Shown here in pieces: positions 34,099 through 42,471 of a stretch of DNA of 64,000 nucleotides; position 1 is the stretch's first letter, and each line of letters begins with the position of its first letter. Location of the stretch: the NCBI RefSeq assembly GCF_036881825.1, contig NZ_JBAJMW010000004.1, positions 428,622-492,621 on the forward strand, in the 5' to 3' direction. Below the pieces are notes generated by a model, which did not search any database, was not told the origin of the DNA, and worked only from the letters and a program-made list of their open reading frames with translations. The stretch comes from Tersicoccus mangrovi. Lineage in GTDB: Bacteria; Actinomycetota; Actinomycetes; Actinomycetales; Micrococcaceae. Made by a program: the position numbers and the translations under genes.

Positions 34099-34252
34099 GC
34101 TAGAAGTCGCCGCCGACATTTCCGGACGGGCCCGCACGGCCGGGTCGGCAGACGCCGCGCCCGCGCCGGCCGGGACGGAGGGCACGCCGGCCGGCGCTGC
34201 CCGGGCCGACCCTAGACTGGCAGGACCGCAGCCCCGAACCGGAGGAGTCCGC

Positions 34253-35356
34253 ATGTCCGCACCGGTACGCCAGGTCCACGACGTCCCCGCCGACGACCGG
34301 GCCTTCGTGGCCGCCGTCGACGCCGCCCTGACGACCTTCCTGCGTGCCGAGGGCGAGAAGCTGATCGCCATCTCGCCGGACGGGCGGCACCTCGTCGACG
34401 CGGTCGCCAGCCTGAGCAGCGGGGGCAAGCGGATGCGCGCCACGCTTTGCTACCGGGGCTGGACCGCGGTCGCCGACCCGGCCGCGGTCGACGTCGTCGC
34501 CGCGGGCGTGGCCCTCGAGCTGTTCCAGACCGCGGCCCTGATCCACGACGACATCATCGACCGCTCGGACACCCGGCGCTCCGTGCCGAGCGTGCACCGC
34601 CGCTTCGAGGCCCTGCACGCCGAGCAGGGCTGGGCGCTGGACGGCGCGCACTTCGGCGTCTCGGCGGCCGTCCTGGCCGGTGACCTGTGCCTGAGCTGGA
34701 GCGAGCAGGTGTTCGGCTCGCTCGGGCCGGCCGCCGCGAGCGGAACCCCGGCGCGCCTGATCTTCGACCGGATGCGGATGGAGGTGCTGACCGGCCAGTA
34801 CCTCGACGTGCTCGAGGAGGTCGCCGGGCCGCAGCGGGATCCCGCGGAGGCGGTCGAGCGCGCCCGCACGGTGTCCTCCTACAAGTCGGCGCGGTACTCG
34901 GTGGAACGTCCGCTCGTGCTCGGCGCGGCTCTCGCCGGCGGGGATCCCGATCTGATCGACGAGTTCAGCGCGGCGGGCCTGCCCCTGGGCGAGGCGTTCC
35001 AGCTGCGCGACGACGTCCTCGGCGTCTTCGGCGACCCGGCCCTGACCGGCAAGCCCGCCGGGGACGACCTGCGCGAGGGCAAGCGCACCGTGTTGATCGG
35101 TTACGCCCTGCAGGACGCGGGAGCCGACGACGCCGCCTACCTGAGCAGCTGCCTCGGCCGCCCGGACCTGGATGCGGCGGCGATCGAACGGCTCCGGGCG
35201 ATCCTCACCGACTCGGGCGCCCTGCGCCGGACCGAGGACCTGATCGGACAGCTCCACCGGACCGCCGTCGACCGGATCGGCCGCCTGGCGGTTCCGGGCG
35301 AGGTGCGGGACGCCCTCGTCGGCCTCGCCGATCGCGCGGTGACCCGGCAGGCCTAG
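34253..35356 (+). CDS. Polyprenyl synthetase (trans-isoprenyl diphosphate synthase)
   Basis: 367-aa enzyme that condenses isopentenyl diphosphate with an allylic diphosphate. The first Asp-rich motif is LIHDDIID with substrate loop SGGKRMRA before it, and the second is QLRDDVLGVFGD; both are intact. It resembles the IdsA/GrcC group that makes geranylgeranyl or longer diphosphates for carotenoids, menaquinone or undecaprenyl carriers. Chain length cannot be read from the sequence. GGAGGAG lies 5 nt before ATG 34253, and TAGACT at 34213-34218 is a possible -10. In M. tuberculosis the neighbour of Rv2175c is likewise a prenyl synthase (idsA2). Confidence 0.93.
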   Translation: MSAPVRQVHDVPADDRAFVAAVDAALTTFLRAEGEKLIAISPDGRHLVDAVASLSSGGKRMRATLCYRGWTAVADPAAVDVVAAGVALELFQTAALIHDDIIDRSDTRRSVPSVHRRFEALHAEQGWALDGAHFGVSAAVLAGDLCLSWSEQVFGSLGPAAASGTPARLIFDRMRMEVLTGQYLDVLEEVAGPQRDPAEAVERARTVSSYKSARYSVERPLVLGAALAGGDPDLIDEFSAAGLPLGEAFQLRDDVLGVFGDPALTGKPAGDDLREGKRTVLIGYALQDAGADDAAYLSSCLGRPDLDAAAIERLRAILTDSGALRRTEDLIGQLHRTAVDRIGRLAVPGEVRDALVGLADRAVTRQA

Positions 35357-35385
35357 GCCGTCGGGCCTGTTCCGTCGGGCCGACA

Positions 35386-35399
35386 CCGCCGATCGGCGG
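35386..35399. terminator. Weak hairpin between the prenyl synthetase and Rv2175c-like genes
   Basis: CCGCC, GATC, GGCGG in a 74-bp convergent gap. The stem is short, so a terminator role is tentative. Confidence 0.3.
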
Positions 35400-35430
35400 G
35401 AGCGTCAGCGAGCGCGAGTGGACGGCCGAG

Positions 35431-35844
35431 TCACCAGGCGAGGGCCTGCGCCCGCCGGCGGATCTCGGTCTTGCGGCCCGTGCGCAGCGCGTCGATGGGC
35501 CGGCCCGGCAGCGACTCGTCCGGCGTGAAGAGCCAGCGCAGCGCCTCGTCGTCCCCGAACCCGGCGTCCCGCAGCACGCTGATCGTGCCGCGCAGGCTGT
35601 CGACGGGCCCGTCCTCGGTGATGAAGTCGGCCGGGACGCTGCGCACCGGCGGCCGTCCCACGCGCATCGCGAGCAGCGTGCCGTCGTCGATGAGGCGATG
35701 CACCTTCGTGACCTGCAGTCCCAGCCGTTCGGCGACGTCGGGCAGGGGGAGCCAGTCGCTCACGAGCTCGGTGAGGTCGGTCTCACCGTTCGGGGCGGGC
35801 TGCGACGTCGTGCCGTCGGACGGGGTCGTGTCATGCGTATCCAC
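35431..35844 (-). CDS. Rv2175c-like DNA-binding protein
   Basis: 137-aa protein of the Rv2175c family (winged helix-turn-helix plus C-terminal domain). The HTH lies at about residues 31-65 (LPLPDVAERLGLQVTKVHRLIDDGTL). The C-terminal part, VDSLRGTISVLRDAGFGDDEALRWLFTPDESLPGRPIDALR, is characteristic of the family. In M. tuberculosis Rv2175c is a substrate of the kinase PknL encoded beside it, and phosphorylation abolishes DNA binding. Here the kinase lies two genes away. The N-terminal 25 residues are Thr/Ser-rich and could hold the phosphosite. Starts at GTG 35844. Confidence 0.88.
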   Translation of the reverse strand: MDTHDTTPSDGTTSQPAPNGETDLTELVSDWLPLPDVAERLGLQVTKVHRLIDDGTLLAMRVGRPPVRSVPADFITEDGPVDSLRGTISVLRDAGFGDDEALRWLFTPDESLPGRPIDALRTGRKTEIRRRAQALAW

Positions 35845-35999
35845 CCGCTCAGGGTGTCACGGACCGGGCTCCGGTGCCACGTCGAGCCCCACGTCGCCGA
35901 CCCGGCTCGATCCGCGGCCTGCCGGGGATCGAGGCCCTGCCGCGACCGGCGCGACACGATCGACATCACAGCGATGAAATCCGGTTTCGCGAGACCTGT

Positions 36000-36027
36000 T
36001 TGTGATATCGCGATTGTCCGGTAGATT
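36000..36027 (+). promoter_or_regulatory. Putative promoter of the LysM-transglycosylase gene
   Basis: TTGTGA (36000-36005), 16-nt spacer, TAGATT (36022-36027). The spacer contains the palindrome ATCGCGAT. A transcript would begin near 36034 with a leader of about 105 nt. Confidence 0.55.
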
Positions 36028-36056
36028 CACAGCTGTCTCATTCGCCACACCTTCAA

Positions 36057-36109
36057 CACCGGAACCATCCTCATCATGCCGACTGGGGAAGCAGAGGATG
36101 GTTCCGGTG
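36057..36109 (+). promoter_or_regulatory. Perfect 16-bp hairpin in the transglycosylase leader
   Basis: CACCGGAACCATCCTC (36057-36072) pairs perfectly with GAGGATGGTTCCGGTG (36094-36109), with a 21-nt loop. It ends 29 nt before the ATG and is not followed by a T tract. It may be a leader regulatory structure, RNase site or protein-binding palindrome. Confidence 0.65.
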
Positions 36110-36138
36110 CCGGGTGCCCCCGATCCTCGAGGACGACC

Positions 36139-37482
36139 ATGTCTGCTGCCCACTCTCATGCCGTGCCCCCGGGCCCCTCTGACACGCCCACGTCGAGCCG
36201 CCGTGTTCTCGGAGCCGCTGTCACCGCCGCCACCGTTCCGGCCGTGATGCTCTCGTCGCTCGCCTTCGCCGAGCCCGCCGCCGCCGCACCCGTCCAGGTG
36301 CCGGCCCACACCGTCGCCCACGTGCCGCTCGTCGGCGCCCCCGCCGTGCAGGCCCCGAGCCGCCTGGCCCCGATGCGGGCCGTCCCCTCCCGCTACACCG
36401 TCCAGCGCGGCGACAGCGTGTGGGCCATCGCCTCCCGGTACGGCCTCAATCCCACATCCGTCCTCGCCCTCAACCGGCTGACGGGCGCGAGCGTCATCCA
36501 CCCGGGGCAGGTCCTCCGACTGACCGGCACCGTCAGCGCCCCCGCCCGGCGAGCGGCCGCCGCTCCCCGGCCGGCCAGCGCCGCCCCGGCGACCCCATCC
36601 ACCTCGTACACCGTGCGGTCCGGCGACACCCTCTCGGCGATCGCCGCGCGCCACGGCATCGGCCTGTCGTCGCTGCTCGCCGCGAACGGGCTGACGATGT
36701 CCTCGATCATCTACCCGGGCCAGCACCTGCGCCTGTCCGGCTCGCAGGCTCCCCGCGTGGTCGCCAGCACGGCGAAGCCTGCTCCCAAGCCCGCCGCGAA
36801 GCCGGCGGCCGCGCCGTCCGGCCGGTACACGATCCGCAGCGGCGACACCCTCGGCGGGATCGCCAACCGCCACGGCATCTCCCTGCAGTCGCTGCTGAAC
36901 GCCAACCACATGACGGTGCGGACCATCATCTACGCCGGCCGCACCCTGGTCATCCCGGGTCGCGGGACCACCGTCGCGCCGCAGTCGAGCTCGACGAAGG
37001 TGCCCAGCACGTTCCTGCACTACACGTACCCGAAGGACGTCGTCGCGGACGCGAACAAGAACAAGGCGGCGCTGCTCGCGGCCCACCTGCCGAGCCCGGC
37101 GCAGATGCAGCAGATCGTCGCGAGCACCGCGCGGTCCATGGGCGTCAACCCGGCGCTGGCGATGGCGTTCGCCTACCAGGAGTCCGGGTTCTCGGCCTCG
37201 GCGGTCTCGCCGGCGAACGCGATCGGCGTCATGCAGGTCATCCCGTCGTCCGGTGAGTGGGCCTCGCAGCTCGTGGGCCGGCACCTGAACCTGCTGAACC
37301 CGTACGACAACGTCACGGCCGGCGTCGCGATCATCCGGTCGCTCGTGCGGTCCAGCAAGGACCTGGACCACGCGATCGGCTCGTACTACCAGGGGCAGGG
37401 CTCGCTCGCGCAGCACGGCTTCTTCTCCGACACCCGCGCCTACGTCAACGCCGTCAAGGCGCACATGAAGCGCTTCAGCTGA
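36139..37482 (+). CDS. Secreted LysM lytic transglycosylase
   Basis: 447-aa exported peptidoglycan hydrolase. A signal peptide (residues 1-50) has a twin-arginine-like SSRRVLG followed by a hydrophobic stretch and an Ala-rich cleavage region. Three LysM domains bind glycan, at about residues 85-130, 157-201 and 230-273, each starting Y-T-[VI]-x-[RS]-G-D-[ST]. The SLT domain covers about 319-447, with catalytic Glu348 in AYQESGF and the GVMQVIPSSGEW segment. It likely cleaves MurNAc-GlcNAc bonds during growth. GAGG at 36129-36132 supports ATG 36139. A terminator follows and the PASTA kinase gene is next. Confidence 0.93.
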   Translation: MSAAHSHAVPPGPSDTPTSSRRVLGAAVTAATVPAVMLSSLAFAEPAAAAPVQVPAHTVAHVPLVGAPAVQAPSRLAPMRAVPSRYTVQRGDSVWAIASRYGLNPTSVLALNRLTGASVIHPGQVLRLTGTVSAPARRAAAAPRPASAAPATPSTSYTVRSGDTLSAIAARHGIGLSSLLAANGLTMSSIIYPGQHLRLSGSQAPRVVASTAKPAPKPAAKPAAAPSGRYTIRSGDTLGGIANRHGISLQSLLNANHMTVRTIIYAGRTLVIPGRGTTVAPQSSSTKVPSTFLHYTYPKDVVADANKNKAALLAAHLPSPAQMQQIVASTARSMGVNPALAMAFAYQESGFSASAVSPANAIGVMQVIPSSGEWASQLVGRHLNLLNPYDNVTAGVAIIRSLVRSSKDLDHAIGSYYQGQGSLAQHGFFSDTRAYVNAVKAHMKRFS

Positions 37483-37511
37483 CGCGAGTGCGTCACGGGG
37501 CAGGTCCCCGT

Positions 37512-37552
37512 GGGTCGGGCCCCGGTGCGAGTGTTGCGCCGGGGCCCGACCC
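37512..37552 (+). terminator. Terminator after the LysM-transglycosylase gene
   Basis: GGGTCGGGCCCCGG and CCGGGGCCCGACCC form a perfect 14-bp stem with a 13-nt loop, starting 29 nt after the stop codon. Confidence 0.75.
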
Positions 37553-37574
37553 GTCTGCATCGTACGATCGACGG

Positions 37575-39997
37575 GTGCATCGTGTACCCGACCGGCTGGT
37601 GGGCCGGGTGATCGACCAGCGCTACGAGATCGTCGAGCAGCTGGCGCGCGGGGGCATGTCCACCGTCCATCTCGCCATCGACANCGGCTGGTGGGCCGGG
37701 TGATCGACCAGCGCTACGAGATCGTCGAGCAGCTGGCGCGCGGGGGCATGTCCACCGTCCATCTCGCCATCGACACCCGCCTCGATCGCGAGGTGGCGGT
37801 CAAGGTGATGGCGGACCATCTGACCGCCGATCCCGACTTCCTCGACCGGTTCATCCGCGAGGCCCGGGCCGCGGCCCGCCTGAACCACCCTCACGTCGTC
37901 CAGGTGCTCGACCGGGGGGCCGACGACGACGTCGTCTACCTGGTGATGGAGTACGTGCCGGGCCGCACGCTGCGCCAGGTGCTCGACGAACGCGGGCGGC
38001 TCACGCCGCGCCACGCGCTCGCGCTGATCGACCCGGTGATCGACGGGCTCGCCGCGGCGCACGAGGCCGGCCTCATCCACCGGGACGTCAAGCCGGAGAA
38101 CGTGCTGATCGGGCACGACGGGCGGGTCAAGGTCGCCGACTTCGGGCTGGTCCGCGCGATCACCGCTCCGAGCCGGTCCACGACGCTGCTCGGCACGGTC
38201 GCCTACATCGCGCCGGAGGTCGTCCTCGGGGAGCCCACGGACGCCCGCAGCGACCTGTACTCCGTCGGCGTCCTGCTCCACGAGCTGCTCACGGGACGCC
38301 AGCCGTTCACCGGCGACAGCGCCGTCCAGGTCGCCTACGCCCACGTCAACTCCGCGGTCCCTCCCCCGTCGCGGCTCGTGCCCGGCCTCTCGGCGGAGCT
38401 GGACGAGCTGGTGCAGTGGTGCGCCGCCGCGGATCCGGACAACCGTCCGGTCGACGCCCGTGCCCTGCTCGAGGAACTGCGGCACATCCAGAGCACCCTC
38501 TCGGACGAGGACCTCGACGCGGACGGTCCCGGCGCTCCCGGTGCCGGCGTCCCCCCGGTCGGTCGTCCGGGCCTCGGTGCCCCGGTGCGGGACGACGGGG
38601 ACGGCGACGAGGGGGACGACGGCCCGACGCCGAGTCCGGGCATCACTGCGGCCGCGGCCCGGGACACCGAGCGGACCGCCCTCCCGGCACGACCGGACCG
38701 GCAGCCCCGGACGATCCACGCCGCGGACGGCCACACCGAGGTCATCGCCCCGCTCGCCGCCACCACGGCCGTCCCGTACCCCGGTTCACCGGACGGCACC
38801 GCGCCGACGACGGCGCTGCCGTGGTCCCCTGCCGAACTGGACGACCCTGCCGAGCTGAACGACCCTGCCGAACTGGACGACCCTGGCGAGCTGAACGACG
38901 CTGCCGAGCTGGACGACGCCGGTGCGACCACCGTGCTCCCGGGCCCCGCCGGCGACGCCCGGTTCGGCTCCCGGGACCAGGACGCGTCCGGTCGCCCCGG
39001 TTCGGGCGGCCACGAGCCCGGTCCCCGTGACGACGGCGGCCGCAGGGACGCCCGGCCGGCCGCCCGGGGCCGGGGCGTCTCCCCCACGCTCTCCCTGCAC
39101 CACGGCCACCCGCGACGACGCGGCGCCCTGCTCATCGTGCTCGCCGTCCTGGTCGCGCTCATCGCCGGCCTGCTCGCCTGGTTCTTCGGCTACGGGCCCG
39201 GCGTCGCGGTCGCCGTGCCCGACGTGCGGGCGCGCACGCTCGCGGTCGCCCAGCAGTCCCTGGCCGACCTGGGCCTCGCCGGCACGGTCCGCCGCGTCAA
39301 CGACGAGATCGCGGCCGCCGGCACGGTGATCGACACCGACCCCGCCGCGGACACCTCGATCCACCGCTACCAGCCGGTGACCCTGTACGTCTCCGCCGGA
39401 CCGACACTGTACGCGGTGCCCGGGGTGATCGGCCGGACCAGCGCCGAGGCGCAGGAGGCGATCACCGGCGCCCGGCTCGGTGTCGGCACCGTCAGCGGGG
39501 CCTGGAGCGAGACGGTGGCCAGTGGCCGGGTGATCAGTCAGTCCCCGGCCGCCGACGCCCAGCGCCGTGCCGGCGCGGACGTCGACCTCGTCGTCTCCCG
39601 CGGACGGCAGCCCGTCGACGTCCCGGGTCTCACCGGCACCACCGAGGAGCAGGCGCGCCGGCGACTCACCGACGCCGGGCTCGTGGCCGCCGTGGCGCCC
39701 GCCCGCGTCTTCAGCAGCACGGTGCCCGACGGTGCGGTCGCCTCCCAGTCGCCGGCCGGCGGCCAGGCCCCGCGTGGTTCGACCGTGAACCTCACCCTCT
39801 CGAAGGGGCCGCGCATGGTCGCGATACCGAACCTCATCGGCCGGCAGGTGGACGACGCGCGCCGGGAGCTGGAGGCCGCAGGCTTCCAGGTGGACGTTCG
39901 CAACGTGCTCGGCGGCTTCTTCGGCACGGTCAGGGCCCAGGATCCCCGCGGCGGGACGGCACCGGAGGGGTCGACGATCGTCCTGACCGTCGTCTGA
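37575..39997 (+). CDS. PASTA-domain Ser/Thr protein kinase (PknL/PknB-like), interrupted by an assembly N and duplication
   Basis: Membrane Ser/Thr kinase sensing the cell wall. Removing the artefactual 92 nt (see the repeat entry) restores one frame from GTG 37575 to 39997, 776 aa. The kinase domain has GGMSTVHLA, K46 in AVKVM, HRDVKPEN at about 138-145, DFG at 158 and an activation loop with STT at 171-173. A cytosolic linker of about 200 residues contains five 18-bp repeats and three TT-x-x-P sites. A membrane helix (about 485-507) precedes four PASTA repeats, which bind muropeptides or lipid II. Neighbours match M. tuberculosis pknL, although PknL lacks PASTA domains; the architecture itself is PknB-like. 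Confidence 0.9.
37593..37775 (+). repeat. 91-bp exact direct duplication flanking an N
   Basis: Bases 37593-37683 are repeated identically at 37685-37775 with a single N at 37684 between them. The offset of 92 nt breaks the kinase frame. This is best explained by two contigs with overlapping ends joined without merging, not by biology. Confidence 0.95.
38831..38920 (+). repeat. Five 18-bp tandem repeats in the kinase linker
   Basis: Units begin at 38831, 38849, 38867, 38885 and 38903 and encode A/G-E-L-D/N-D-P/A, with Asp and Asn alternating. The segment is in frame and lies in the cytosolic linker of the PASTA kinase. Confidence 0.85.
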
Positions 39998-40033
39998 CGC
40001 TCGTCGCGGTCGTCGTTCCGAACGCGGAGACGA

Positions 40034-40068
40034 CGACGGCGGCGGAGCGTGACACTCCGCCGCCGTCG
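40034..40068. terminator. Bidirectional terminator between kinase and DAHP synthase genes
   Basis: CGACGGCGGCGGAG, loop CGTGACA, CTCCGCCGCCGTCG: a perfect 14-bp stem in the middle of the 127-bp convergent gap. Confidence 0.85.
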
Positions 40069-40124
40069 ATGGTCGGACAGTCGAGCTCAGTCGACCAGAT
40101 CCGGCCCGGTCGGACGGATCTGGC

Positions 40125-41522
40125 TCAGTGGCCGGCGAGGGACTCCGCCGCGAGGAACGCCAGTTCCAGGGACTGCTGGTGGTTCAGCCGCGGATCGCAC
40201 ACCGACTCGTAGCGCGTCAGGAACGCCTCCTGGTCGATCCGGTCCGAGCCGCCCAGGCACTCGGCGACGTCGTCACCGGTCATCTCCACGTGCATGCCGC
40301 CCGGCACGGTACCGAGCTCGCGGTGCACCTCGAAGAAGCCGCGGACCTCGTCGACGACGTCGTCGAAGTTGCGGGTCTTGTACCCGTTCGGTGAGGTGAC
40401 CGTGTTGCCGTGCATCGGGTCGGTGATCCACAGCACGGTCGCGCCGCTGTCCTTGACCGTGGTCACGAGGTCGGGCAGCTTGTCGCGGATGACGCCGGCG
40501 CCCATCCGGCTGATGAAGGTCAGCCGTCCGGGCTCGCGGTCCGGGTCCAGCCGCTCGATGAGGCCGAGGACGTCCTCGCGACTCGTCCTGGGACCGAGCT
40601 TGACGCCGATCGGGTTGCGCACGCGGGAGAGGAAGTCGACGTGCGCGCCGTCGAGGTCGCGGGTCCGCTCCCCGATCCAGAGGAAGTGCGCGGACGTGTC
40701 GTAGGGCAGCCGGCTGCGCGAGTCGATGCGGGTCAGCACCCGCTCGTACTCGAGGACGAGCGCCTCGTGGCTGGCGAAGAACTCGACGCCGCGCAGGGCG
40801 TCGAAGTCCGCGCCGCACGCGGCCATGAACTTCAGGGCCCGGTCGATCTGGGCGACCGTCGACTCGTACCGCACGTGCGCGGGGTGGGCCGCGAAGCCTC
40901 GGTTCCAGTCGTGCACGGCCCGCAGGTCGGCGAAACCGCCCTGCGTGAACGCCCGGATCAGGTTCAGGGTGGAGGCGGCGTTGTGGTAGGCGCGCACCAG
41001 GCGCTTCGGGTCGTGGCGGCGGGACTCCTCGGTGAAGTCGTATCCGTTGACCATGTCGCCGCGGTACGCGGGCAGCGTCACGCCGTTGCGGGTCTCGTCG
41101 TTCGACGAGCGGGGCTTGGCGAACTGGCCGGCCATGCGGCCCATCTTGATCACCGGCAGCGAGGCGCCGTAGGTCAGCACGACCGCCATCTGCAGGATGG
41201 TGCGCACGCGGGCGCTGATCCGGTCGGCGGTCATGCCCTCGAACGTCTCGGCGCAGTCCCCGCCCTGCAGGAGGAACGCCCGGCCCTGGGCGGCGGCGGC
41301 CAACCGGGAGCGGAGCTGGTCCACCTCGCCGGCGAAGACGAGCGGCGGGGCTGAGGAGAGCTCGGTCAGGGCCGCGTCGAGCTGGGGGTCGTCCTGCCAG
41401 CCCGGCTGCTGCTCGATCGGCAGCGAGCGCCACGCGTCCAGGCCCGGATACACGGCGGCGCCCTCCTGGGTGCCGGTCGCGGGGATCATACGGGAACCAG
41501 GGGTGGCTGCGTCAAGACTCAC
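40125..41522 (-). CDS. aroG: Class II 3-deoxy-7-phosphoheptulonate synthase
   Basis: First enzyme of the shikimate pathway; condenses phosphoenolpyruvate and erythrose 4-phosphate. It is the plant-like (class II) type standard in actinobacteria. Signatures include FLLQGGDCAETF, KMGRMAGQFAKPRS, and VLWITDPMHGNTV. The metal and substrate residues appear intact. It starts at GTG 41522 (465 aa); ATG 12 codons in is an alternative. In M. tuberculosis aroG (Rv2178c) also lies close to pknL. The gene is probably cotranscribed after plsC, which ends 92 bp upstream. Confidence 0.96.
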   Translation of the reverse strand: MSLDAATPGSRMIPATGTQEGAAVYPGLDAWRSLPIEQQPGWQDDPQLDAALTELSSAPPLVFAGEVDQLRSRLAAAAQGRAFLLQGGDCAETFEGMTADRISARVRTILQMAVVLTYGASLPVIKMGRMAGQFAKPRSSNDETRNGVTLPAYRGDMVNGYDFTEESRRHDPKRLVRAYHNAASTLNLIRAFTQGGFADLRAVHDWNRGFAAHPAHVRYESTVAQIDRALKFMAACGADFDALRGVEFFASHEALVLEYERVLTRIDSRSRLPYDTSAHFLWIGERTRDLDGAHVDFLSRVRNPIGVKLGPRTSREDVLGLIERLDPDREPGRLTFISRMGAGVIRDKLPDLVTTVKDSGATVLWITDPMHGNTVTSPNGYKTRNFDDVVDEVRGFFEVHRELGTVPGGMHVEMTGDDVAECLGGSDRIDQEAFLTRYESVCDPRLNHQQSLELAFLAAESLAGH

Positions 41523-41614
41523 GCGACCAGCGTACCGGCGGGGCGAGCGGGCGCCGAAAACGGACCGCTGCGCGACGCCTCACCATCGCGGCGCTCCTGC
41601 GATGCGGGTGCGGC

Positions 41615-42442
41615 TCAGTCCGCCGGCGTCGTGTCCCCGTCGGTGACGCCGGACCGCTTCTGCTTCTGCTTCTGGGCGAGCTGCGCCTTGACGGTGGCGG
41701 CGTACACGTCCGGCACGTAATCCTGCCCCGACAGCCGGGAGAGGGTGTCCATGATCTCGTCGGTGACCGTCCGCAGCACCGCGCGGTCCTCGTGCTGGCC
41801 GTGGTAGCGGCTGAAGTCCAGCGGCGGCCCGATGATGATGCCGACCCGCCGCACGTGCGGGATGATCCGGCCGATGGGCTGGACCTTGTCGGTGCCGATC
41901 ATGGCGACGGGTACGACGGGCACGCCCGCCTGCAGCGCCAGCGTCGCGACGCCGACCTTCCCGCGGTACATCCGGCCGTCGGGGCTGCGGGTGCCCTCGG
42001 GATAGATGCCCAGCAGTCTGCCCTCGCGCAGCACCTCGGCGCCGGCGGTCAGGGACAGGGCGCTGGCGGCGCCGCCGGAGCGGTCCATCGGGATCTGGTT
42101 GATGAGCCGGAAGAACAGGGCGATCACCCACCCCTTGGGGCCCTTGCCCGTGAAGTACTCCTGCTTCGCGAGGAAGGCGACCGGGCGCGGCACGACGACC
42201 GGCAGGAACACCGAGTCGGAGAACGAGAGGTGATTGCTCGCGAGGATCGCCCCGCCCGCGGCGGGGACGTGGCGCAGTCCGCTCACCCACGGCCGGAAGA
42301 CCAGGACGAGGAGCGGACCGACGACGAGGTGCTTGAAGAACCAGTAGACCAAGGAATGCCCTTCCCGCTCCGATGACGCCATCACCCTACCGGCGAGCCG
42401 CTCCGGCGACGGGATGTTGCGCGTGGCGACGGGACCGACCAC
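41615..42442 (-). CDS. 1-acylglycerol-3-phosphate acyltransferase (PlsC family)
   Basis: 275-aa membrane-associated acyltransferase of phospholipid synthesis. Motif I is NHLSFSD (H71 and D76, the HX4D pair); the motif III region is IYPEGTRSPDGRMYRGK; later GVPVVPVAMIGT is motif IV-like. One hydrophobic helix precedes motif I (about residues 32-52). GTG 42442 has GAAGG 7 nt upstream and is preferred; ATG 42382 is an alternative. Orthologous neighbourhood: M. tuberculosis Rv2182c near aroG. It is divergent from the esterase gene, with only 29 bp between starts. Confidence 0.92.
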   Translation of the reverse strand: MVGPVATRNIPSPERLAGRVMASSEREGHSLVYWFFKHLVVGPLLVLVFRPWVSGLRHVPAAGGAILASNHLSFSDSVFLPVVVPRPVAFLAKQEYFTGKGPKGWVIALFFRLINQIPMDRSGGAASALSLTAGAEVLREGRLLGIYPEGTRSPDGRMYRGKVGVATLALQAGVPVVPVAMIGTDKVQPIGRIIPHVRRVGIIIGPPLDFSRYHGQHEDRAVLRTVTDEIMDTLSRLSGQDYVPDVYAATVKAQLAQKQKQKRSGVTDGDTTPAD

Positions 42443-42471
42443 GACGGTGCCTTCAGTGGCACGATAGGACC

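Noticed and set aside
35845..36138. c-di-AMP (ydaO) riboswitch before the wall hydrolase gene
   Set aside because: Such riboswitches are common upstream of actinobacterial hydrolases, but I could not recognise the conserved core; only a simple long hairpin is present.
37575..37683. A separate truncated kinase gene copy
   Set aside because: The copy is identical to the real N terminus and abuts an N, so it is an assembly duplicate, not a second gene.
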